From Sambucus nigra (Eukaryota; Streptophyta; Magnoliopsida; Dipsacales; Adoxaceae): a stretch of DNA of 64,000 bases. The stretch lies in NCBI GenBank assembly GCA_949130495.1, contig CASBWL010000040.1, positions 2,656,674 to 2,720,673 of the forward strand, given 5' to 3'. Below are positions 56,887 to 64,000 of this stretch, in pieces (positions within the stretch are counted from its first letter, which is position 1; every line of letters begins with the position of its first letter). The notes under the pieces were generated by a model. The model ran no database searches and was not told where the DNA came from. It saw only the letters and a list, made by a program, of their open reading frames with translations. The position numbers and the translations under genes were made by a program.

Positions 56887-57385
56887 AATATTACCAATCG
56901 ATATAATAACCTCCAGGTAATTACATAGTAATAATTAGACTTTTAGGATATAGGTTACGGTAGTTTGATAAATGACAAAAGATGCCTCCTATATTTGTTT
57001 TACGTAGGAGATCCGTGTAGTAACCTATTGTATGATTTAAGTTGACAAATTTATTTTATCAAATATCCTTATTTGTGATTGTTCACCCTTTGTCCATTTG
57101 AGACAAAATGGGGGAGAGATATTTGAGTCTATACTGAACATTTATTGTATAATTCAACTAAAATCCTTGATCTTTGCCTTCAGATTGTTTTATTTTTTAG
57201 GGATTCAATACTATTACTTTCATAGGATATATTTCATGGTATTAGTCTGTAAATAGTTGAGTTATGTAACCTTTTCATTTCTAGGATATGGGGTAGATAG
57301 AAATTTTGTATAAGAATAGGATTTTTTTTCTATGTTATCCCAACGAGTACTAGATGACTCAAAGGAGATTTAGTCCCTCATTGCC
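56887..57385 (+). other. T7 3' untranslated region
   Basis: No gene. It contains an extra purine tract AAAATGGGGGAGAGAT (57105-57120), a possible second plus-strand primer site. Confidence 0.5.
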
Positions 57386-57397
57386 AAAGGGGGAGAT
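57386..57397 (+). promoter_or_regulatory. T7 polypurine tract
   Basis: AAAGGGGGAGAT directly before the LTR start TGAAGCACAC. Confidence 0.8.
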
Positions 57398-58165
57398 TGA
57401 AGCACACTATATCTTTGAGTCACTTGAGTGTACATTATATAGGAGCTCATCTAGTCTGGAAACGGGGACAAAATTTGAGTAACCTATATTACCATTGCAT
57501 CTTTAAACTCTTCAAGTTTGCATCAACAAGGAGGAAAATAGTCCTCAAGGTAGAAAACCAACAACACTAAACACTATTGGATTGCATTTCATTACATTTA
57601 TGAGGTCTAAGTATTAAATTTGCCTAAAATGATTTTTCGACATTTTTTAAGGACTTTTAGGAATTTCTAAACATTGAAAATCTATTTTTTAAGAACTTAA
57701 AATTAGGGTTTTAAAACGTTTAGGCAAAAATTACAAATATGAAATCTTCTTAAAAACTGCCTTGGGTAGAAATTGTAAGCGCTAGATAATTTTGTGGTTG
57801 TAAATGGGATTTTTTAAAGATCTAAAACACGCGTTTTTAATCCCATCAGATCCATACAGATGTTGCACATTCAATGGTGATATTTTTATTTTCTCTTACT
57901 CACATTAACTATTTTCAATCTATAATGTTAAGTCATTTTAATCTAAGGCCCGCATGCGTTTAAGCTCAATCCATGTGCTAATTATTTGAAGTAATCAGAT
58001 TGACTTTAAAAGAAGTGCATTGTGAGCCATTAGATTGATCATTTGAACTGTCAAACAAATATCATCCGTTGATTTCGTTCGTAATTCCAGATCCTTCCAA
58101 TCACACTATAAATAGGGACCATAGTCCCCTCATTTACAATCTCTGTGAGAGTGCGCTAGCAATCA
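57398..58165 (+). repeat. T7 3' LTR remnant (U3 and TATA)
   Basis: It starts TGAAGCACACTATATC after the purine tract and includes TATAAATAG at 58107-58115. The downstream U5 part seen at 51036-51378 does not follow; T8 LTR sequence does, from about 58165. The exact boundary is uncertain by tens of bases. Confidence 0.65.
58107..58115 (+). promoter_or_regulatory. TATA box of the T7 LTR
   Basis: CACTATAAATAGGGACC, a strong plant TATA context. Confidence 0.6.
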
Positions 58166-59097
58166 ATGTCAAGCTTATTTAATTAAATTCCAATTTTAGT
58201 CCCAACAAGTCTTAACTCTTGCAAACAAACGTGATTGATTAATGAATTAATCTATGCATGCAAGGCAATCACAATTGATCAAAAATCCCCCACATGGACA
58301 AAACCATCTTATATTCACTATAATTTGTAAAGAATGATTTACACGAATTACAATGAAAATACAAGCAGTGACATATGAAATATCCGCAGGCGTCGGTTTC
58401 GATGTCGTCAGCTAGAGGTCCCACAAGAGCTCCAAAAGGCCAGCAATGGAAAAGCTAAGTCTTCTCTACAAGTGTACTCGAGATGAGTAGAACAATCGTC
58501 CTTTGGATTTATAGGATTCACATAAAGGATTTGTAATTGATTATGAATCAAAATAGTGTAGAAAAGGGTAAAAACGAAGTTTGTTTCTTGGGTGCAGAGA
58601 ACTGCAGTTTCGTGTATTCAGAGACTTAGGAAAACATGTAATATGTACTCTGTATGAATACACAATTTGAGGCGGTGCAACGTTTGATCAACACCTGATG
58701 TCGTTTGAACAAAATGACATCTCGTTCGAACCACATACGATGTCGTTTGAGTGACATCAGTGACGTGTCCAATCCAGCCTCTTTAAAAAGATATTATGTG
58801 TTAAATAGTTTTCAGACATAAAACTTTATTTAAAAAATATTCCCAGCTATTTATGTAAATAATGAAAAATCCAATTAAAATTATTTTATCATAAATACGT
58901 GGAGTAGTGGTAATAGTTGAAGAGCGCGATGCTTGAGACTTGGTGCATGTATGAAGATGATGGACGCATGAATTCAGATCAAGGCCGTCGTGGTTGATCG
59001 TGGAGACGTTCCAAATGTAGTGGTATCAAACATACTAAATTGTGACCTGGGACATTCATAGATGCTACTCCGGACATTTATAAAACATGTCCTTACA
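58165..59097 (-). repeat. T8 3' LTR
   Basis: It ends ATGTCCTTACA (59097). Blocks shared with the T3 LTR begin near 58170 (TTAATTAAATTCCAATTTT). The first ~90 bases of the T3 LTR have no clear match, so the left border is approximate. TATA at 58507-58513. The 23-bp repeats of T3 are absent. Confidence 0.7.
58507..58513 (-). promoter_or_regulatory. TATA box of the T8 LTR
   Basis: The minus strand reads CCTATAAATCC, at the position matching the T3 TATA. Confidence 0.45.
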
Positions 59098-59111
59098 AAT
59101 CTCCCCCTATG
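59098..59111 (-). promoter_or_regulatory. T8 polypurine tract
   Basis: The minus strand reads ATAGGGGGAGATT before the LTR start TGTAAGGACATG; identical in T3. Confidence 0.8.
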
Positions 59112-61009
59112 TCTATGTCGGTACATACATAAAAACTTCGAATTATGTTACCCAAAAGTTAACTAAATGACATACATTTTAATATCCCCATTAAACCCGA
59201 AATTGGAAATACTAAATGCATGTCATTAACAAAAGTGATCATCTTTAAATTTTCAAATCTTCAATCTTTCTTTGTCATCATCAGTGTGTGCAAAAATGAT
59301 CCTCCATTATGATACCTACACACATGAGACATGAAAAAAATACTGGTGACGCGCAACAGTTTGAAATATAATGATAAGAAAAAATAAAAATCAATTATAA
59401 CCAGGCAAATCATTATGACAACAAACAGACTATTTCCCCCCATAATTCGTTCTCCCCCTTTTTATGATGTCCCCAAATAGATAGATAAGAAGACATAAGC
59501 AATGCATATGGAGAATGTCACAAGGTAATAAACTTTATCTTTTTGAATTTTTCAAAATATTTCAAAGCAAACAAAATCACACCATGAAAGAACACTAAAA
59601 CAACCAATTCGGTGGTTATAGAATGATGATCTAAGAACAAATTCGATAGAAAAATAAATTCATACAAACATAACAGATGTGTATGATGAATTTTGGATAT
59701 TCCTAGCGAATGTACTTAATATCACCCTTTAGTGTAAAAATGGTGGGATTATAAGAAATTGACTCAATCATATCAATACATCAAAGCTCAAAATGATGTT
59801 CACACCAATAACGTCAAAAAATTATGAATGCTTTTTCAAGACTTTCAAGGGAATGCAAAATCGTTTTATCCATCCAATCCCCCTCATTAAAAGATAATAT
59901 TTTGAATTTTCTTATGAGGTGATGATGCGAAAACCTACGGGCCCATTTTTGGCATATTTTTCTTTTTATTGCTCTTGATGTAAAAAATTAGATTTGATCT
60001 AATTATTTTAATCACAGATAAAAATGAGTAAAGAAATAAGACAATAGATTTTTAAAGTGGTTCAGCTTTAAGAGAATGGCCTACATCCACTGCTTTTGTA
60101 TTACTGATTATTTTCCCTAGAATTCTCGATAAAGGATTTTACCAAGAGATTCAGCGTGTCCCTCTAATGGGGAGATTACAATGTATTTATAGCCTTGAGG
60201 CTGTACATGTGAAAGAATAATGCATAGATGTCCAGTAGGCGTATACATCTCTATGATAATAACTGTACATTTAATGCGCAGTTATTATTCGGTTTTCCTT
60301 GATGCGTACGCCACAAGTATTTGAGTTGCTCGGACCGACTTAGTAGCTCGGACCGCCTAAGTAGCTCGACACGCTTGAGCTGCTCGGGGCCCCTGGGCTC
60401 CTCGTGGATTTTTAGTTGCTCGGTATAAACATTTACAGTTGCCACCTAGGATGACACGCGTCTTCAAATAATAGGTCCATATCAGCAGAATAAATATTGC
60501 CAATCATGTTTTATCACATTTTGGTTGTTGTATAGACATAATTGAGATGGAAACACCCAAGCCAACATGTGACAAATAAGTACGATACTCAAATAATACC
60601 GTGCACATGTGCAGTAAAGGAGATAAGAAGCCAAATATGAAGAAAGTATCACTAATTGCATCTCAATGACACCGCACATTACAAAGTACATTCATGAAAT
60701 GATATAGCATGTCAAAACACTATCCAACATTCACATAAAAAATGGAATGATGTGGTGACTATGGCTATCTTAAATGTTCAGTCACAAAAGGCATAAAAAA
60801 TACAAAATATTTTTGTGTTTTTCGAAAAATTTATGAAAAAGAAAATCTTTTTGGATTTTTCAAATATTTAACAAAACAACAAATCTTTTTTGATTTTTTG
60901 ATAAATAAAAAGAGAAAACAAACTATAATACAAATGATACAATCTAGAGACAGGACTCATAGGATGTGAACATGAAAAATGCATCCTACTTTAGACATGG
61001 AATTTCCCC
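59112..61009 (-). other. T8 3' untranslated region (interrupted at ~59976-60490)
   Basis: Aligned in blocks with T3 15632-17100. No coding domain; I see no envelope-like frame such as some SIRE elements carry here. Confidence 0.6.
59976..60490 (-). mobile_element. Probable solo LTR or small insertion inside T8
   Basis: Absent from both T3 units at the matching position (after GCCCATTTTTGGCAT...). It has TG...CA-like ends (TGATGTAAAAAATTAG to ATATCAGCA). The minus strand contains GCAGTGGATGTAGGCCATTC, typical of copia LTR leaders, and at 60330-60390 imperfect ~20-bp repeats of AGTAGCTCGGACCGCCTAAG type. No clean target duplication was found. Confidence 0.45.
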
Positions 61010-61508
61010 TCAGTCACCAGTGTAAATTTCTAAAGACTTCCTAAGACACTCGAATCTAAGATCATCTAAAGGATTCATCATATTGTCGACTAACTGGAGG
61101 TCAGTAGAAATAAAACTCAAGGATACGACCTTTTCCTCTAAAAGCTCACGAATAAAGTGCTCACGTATCCTAATCTACTTTGTGCATGAATGATGGACTA
61201 GATTATGGGATATGTGTATCACGCTCGTATTATCAGATGAAATAGTCATGGTGCCCTGTGATATCCCATAATTCTCCAGCATCTGCTTCATCCACATCAA
61301 CTGCATTCAACAACTCCTGGCAGCGATATACTCATCCTTCACAATGGATAAAGAGATGGATATTTGCTTCTTTCTCAACTAAGAGACAAGATCAGAACCA
61401 AAATAGAAACACCCACAAGAAGTGTTCATACACCCATCTGCATCCCCGACCCAATCGGCATTCGAATAGGCAGACAAACGGTCATCGATATCAAAGGAAT
61501 ACCAAATG
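61010..61508 (-). pseudogene. Copia RNase H (T8)
   Basis: AYSNADWVGDADGCMNTSCG, CFYFGSDLVS-stop, KKQISISLSIVKDEYIAARS, MQLMWMKQMLENYGISQGTM, SSDNTSVIHISHNLVHHSC, IREHFIRELLEEK, and the end FECLRKSLEIYTGD-stop (61010-61012). Three internal stops; Glu of TAEAEY is Lys-Asp-Glu here. Confidence 0.85.
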
Positions 61509-62640
61509 CTAAAAGAGAGTTTTGCTAACGTATTTGATAATACGATTAAGAGCGGGTAGGTGTGACTCTTTCATGGATGCCTTATATCGCCCATAGACTC
61601 CAACACTAAAGGTAATGTCAGGACGACTGGCAGTCAAGGAAAGAAGACTACTTATCATACTCCGATACAAGGTTTGCTCTACGTCCTTACCTGAAGTGTC
61701 CTTATTAAGCTTTGTTGAGGTACTCATCGATGTACGTGTGTGCATAGCGGAGCGAAGACCAAATTTCTTCATAAGGTCTCTAGAATACTTGGATTGGGAG
61801 ATGAATATCCCATCCTCTAGCGGACGAACCTGGAGACCAAGGAAGAATGTGAGCTCACCGACCATACTCATTTTAAACTCACTCGTCATCTCCTCTGCAA
61901 AATGGCGAGCATGTCGGGAGAATGTGGACCCAAAGACTATGTTGTCCACATAGACATGGGTAACCAAAATAGCACTCGATTCCCCTGAACAAATAACATC
62001 TTATCAACTCCCCCTCTCATGAAGCCATGGGCTAAGAGATAGGAAGTAATCCTCTCATACCAAGCACAGGGTGCTTACTTCAAACCATACAGGGTTTTCT
62101 TAAGAAAATAGACGTGATTAGGGTGATTAGGGTCTTCAAACCCTTTTGGTTGTTCCACGTACACTTCCTCCTATAGAATGCCATTCATAAAGGCACTCTT
62201 GCCATCCATCTAGAATAGCTTAAATCGCAAATGACATGTGATGGAGAGCAGTAAGCGGACGGACTCAAGCCTCGCAACAAGAGAGAATGTGTCGTCAAAG
62301 TCTACACCATCTATCTGTGTATAGCCTTGAGCGACCAACCTAGCCTTATTTCTTATAATGATACCATTCTCATCCATCTTGTTCTTGTAGATCCACTTAG
62401 TACCAATTACATTCTTGTTATTAGGTCGGAGGACTAAATCCCAGATATCATTTTTCTTAAACTGAAGCAACTCTTCTTGCATGGCAGATATCCAATATTC
62501 ATCCTTGAGTGATTTTTTAACATTCTTGGTCTCGACTTTAGACGTGTAGTAGATAAAGTTAACCACGTTCTCCAGCTGATCACGAGTCTTAACCCTTAGG
62601 GTAGGATCACCTAGTATAGTAGTAGGATCATAACTCTTTC
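61509..62640 (-). pseudogene. Copia reverse transcriptase (T8)
   Basis: N-terminal frame (62566-62210): VKKSLKDEYWISAMQEELLQ, FKKNDIWDLVLRPNNKNVIG, TKWIYKNKMDENGIIIRNKA and RLVAQGYTQIDGVDFDDTFS. A stretch with stops (62210-61970) covers [24 protein letters not shown] motifs. C-terminal frame (61967-61509): THVYVDNIVFGSTFSRHARH, GELTFFLGLQVRPLEDGIFI, SKYSRDLMKKFGLRSAMHTR and SRPDITFSVGVYGRYKASMK. The active site YVDD is YVDN, so the second catalytic Asp is lost. Confidence 0.92.
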
Positions 62641-62779
62641 AAACCCAAGGAGGTGTGTCCCTTGAGGCAGGAGTAGGGTCCACCTTGGGTGTGGGAGGCA
62701 CAACAGTATCATTAGTAGGAAGTGCATCATCCTCACACAAAAGGTTAGAATCAACAAATACCGATGGTTCGTCATCTTA

Positions 62780-63540
62780 TATAGTGATGTTTATTGACTC
62801 CATACCTTAGAGCTATTCAGGTTATAAACCTGATAATCTCTGTTGGACGATAAATACCCTAAGAATATTCCTCGTCGCTTTGAGATTTGAACTTTCCTAA
62901 TTCCTATCTATCCCAAAGGTTATAGCATTTTCTTCCAAATACACGAAAATATGAAAGGTTGGGCTTCTTTTTAGTCCATAATTTGTAAGGTGTCTTAAGT
63001 GTGTGTGGATGAAAGTAAACCTTATTCACTTAATGGCACACGGTAGACACTGCATCTGCCTAAAATCTCCTTACAACTCTACGACCTAGAAGCATAGAAT
63101 TATCCATCTCCTAAATCGTCCGATTTTTCCTCTCAACAATCCCATTTTGGTACAGAGTCCTAACGACCAAAAATTTGTGTTTGATTCCTAGGCTATCATA
63201 GAAAAGCTATACTTTTGCTTCTTTAAACTCAATGCCATTATCAGTTTGTATTCTATTGATAGTGACACCGTGTTGATTTTTCAGGACACGACACTTGGTC
63301 ATAAGAAATTCCACAGCATCAAATTTCTCTTACAGAAAACCAATAATTGAGTAGCGTGAGAAATCATCTACCATCATGAGAATGTATCTCTTACCACCTA
63401 AACTCTCTATACGAGTAGGACCCATCATATCCATATGTATCAACTCAAGTACTCATGTGATGGTAATGGAATTTAACTTCTGATGGTGGCTATGAATTTG
63501 CTTTCCCAACTAGAAGGATCCACAAATTGTGAAAGTCATC
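62780..63540 (-). pseudogene. Copia integrase (T8)
   Basis: Minus-strand pieces: FYDSLGIKHKFLVVRTLYQN, GIVERKNRTI-stop-EMDNSM (the catalytic Glu block, VERKNRT), then FIFSCIWKKML and GKFKSQSDEEYS. At least eight stops or frameshifts. Confidence 0.8.
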
Positions 63541-63820
63541 TTTCCAAGTTATGGCAAGCCACGTATTAGGTCCTTCATAACTAAATTCTCCAAATATTGA
63601 AAATTCACATATCCATAGTACTGTCCATGGCGCTGTTGCAGAAAAATGAGGACTTGGGCATGATCCCATAGCAATTGTCTTCAGTCCTCACCCCTTGAAA
63701 TAAAAGTTCACCATCCTTATCATAAACGTGGCATTCATTCTGGTCAAACTTTACTGCAAAGTCAGCGTCGCACAACTGGCTAATGCTAAGTAAATTTTCT
63801 TTCAAACCCTGGATGTACAA
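63541..63820 (-). pseudogene. Copia GAG-pre-integrase region (T8)
   Basis: MYIQGLKENLLSISQLCDAD, FAVKFDQNECHVYDKDGELL, FQGVRTEDNCYGIMP. This is the conserved stretch between protease and integrase (GLKxNLLSISQLCD). Confidence 0.85.
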
Positions 63821-64000
63821 TACATTCTCTAGATTAGGAAATCCTGGTAACTATATTGTACCTCCTACTACTATGCTAGACTTTCTCCCATCTCCAAAAG
63901 TGACTTTACCTTCCTTTCGATCCTCTAAGGAGGTAAATAAAGAAATGTCACCAGTCATGTGCCTGGAGCACCTACTATCAAAGTACCACTGTAAGAAGTT
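63821..64000 (-). pseudogene. Copia protease (T8), cut by the window end
   Basis: Reads FLQWYFDSRCSRHMTGDISL, FTSLEDRKEGKVTFGDGRKS and a stop after VVGGTI. The active site D-S-G is D-S-R. It continues past the window. Confidence 0.85.

Larger units (their letters stand above)
51036..58165 (+). mobile_element. T7: SIRE-like Ty1/copia element, decayed
   Basis: U5 remnant of the 5' LTR (51036-51378), primer site, gag with a long coiled coil, protease, integrase, RT, RNase H, long 3' region, purine tract and the U3 of the 3' LTR (57398-58165). The order PR-INT-RT-RH is copia. The coiled coil with DDKTGIGFE and YVDDIIFGST place it with SIRE/Maximus-type elements. Both LTRs are truncated at opposite ends. 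Confidence 0.88.
58165..64000 (-). mobile_element. T8: SIRE-like Ty1/copia element, right part beyond the window
   Basis: 3' LTR (to 59097), purine tract, long 3' region, RNase H, RT, integrase, pre-integrase and the start of protease are read on the minus strand. The LTR and 3' region share many blocks with T3 (AAGAATGATTTACACG against AAGAACGGTTTACACG; GACGCGCAACAGTTTGA), so T3 is a pol-less relative. Gag and the 5' LTR lie outside. Each gene has stops. Confidence 0.88.

Noticed and set aside
60251..60445. Leu/Arg/Glu-rich 64-codon frame on the minus strand
   Set aside because: It is generated by the imperfect CTCGGACCG repeats in the insert; no homologue-like motif.
59968..60500. ATTGC on both sides of the T8 insert as a target duplication
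   Set aside because: The bases inside the ATTGC copies do not give TG...CA ends, so the match is probably chance.

Overview
The window is a stretch of plant (angiosperm) nuclear heterochromatin made almost entirely of nested and decayed transposable elements. The evidence is AT-rich DNA, LTR retrotransposons primed by initiator-Met tRNA (TGGTATCAGAGC-type primer sites), chromovirus, Tat-like and SIRE-like lineages, CACTA transposons with spliced GT-AG genes, and a captured fragment of a plant GEM-like (GRAM-domain) gene. I see no intact host gene, rRNA or tRNA gene, CRISPR array or bacterial feature. Every long reading frame that I recognise belongs to a transposon or to a captured fragment. 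The species cannot be named from this sequence.

Layout, with my labels. 1-749: 3' end of a CACTA transposon. 943-983 and 11186-11587: a low-copy locus (X) split by T1 and ended by T2. T1 (984-11185, minus) is a chromovirus-like element with 2.8-kb LTRs and only integrase remnants. T2 (11588-28822, plus) is a related element with ~3.1-kb LTRs and only a gag remnant. T3 (14529-23637, minus) lies inside the left LTR of T2. It is a three-LTR tandem array (LTR-internal-LTR-internal-LTR) of a pol-less SIRE-like element with a perfect TTTTG target duplication. T4 (28823-38826, minus) lies inside the right LTR of T2. It is the best preserved gag-pol chromovirus and is followed by a truncated second internal region. 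That region is fused through a 7-bp microhomology to 38820-39260, a second copy of X lacking T1 and T2 (an empty site). T5 (~39990-46913, plus) is a CACTA element with two transposon genes, a captured GEM-like fragment and LINE pieces. T6 (46917-51035, plus) is a decayed Tat-like Ty3/gypsy element. T7 (51036-58165, plus) and T8 (58165 to the window end, minus) are SIRE-like Ty1/copia elements. T8 is related to T3 and is the kind of coding element that could have mobilised it.

History, by inference: T1 and T2 inserted about 400 bp apart in X; T3 and T4 then inserted into the two LTRs of T2. T3 expanded, probably by unequal LTR recombination. T4 was joined to another copy of X by microhomology-mediated repair. 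All coding regions carry stops or frameshifts, and several stops are consistent with C-to-T decay at CGA or CAG codons, as expected for methylated repeats.

The most unusual items are the 4.0-kb T3 array with an intact target duplication, the filled/empty X pair with its breakpoint, the patchwork of short templated pieces at 4571-4735, and the captured GEM-like fragment split by a LINE piece between ~50-bp direct repeats. I did not find a convincing novel enzymatic or defence system.
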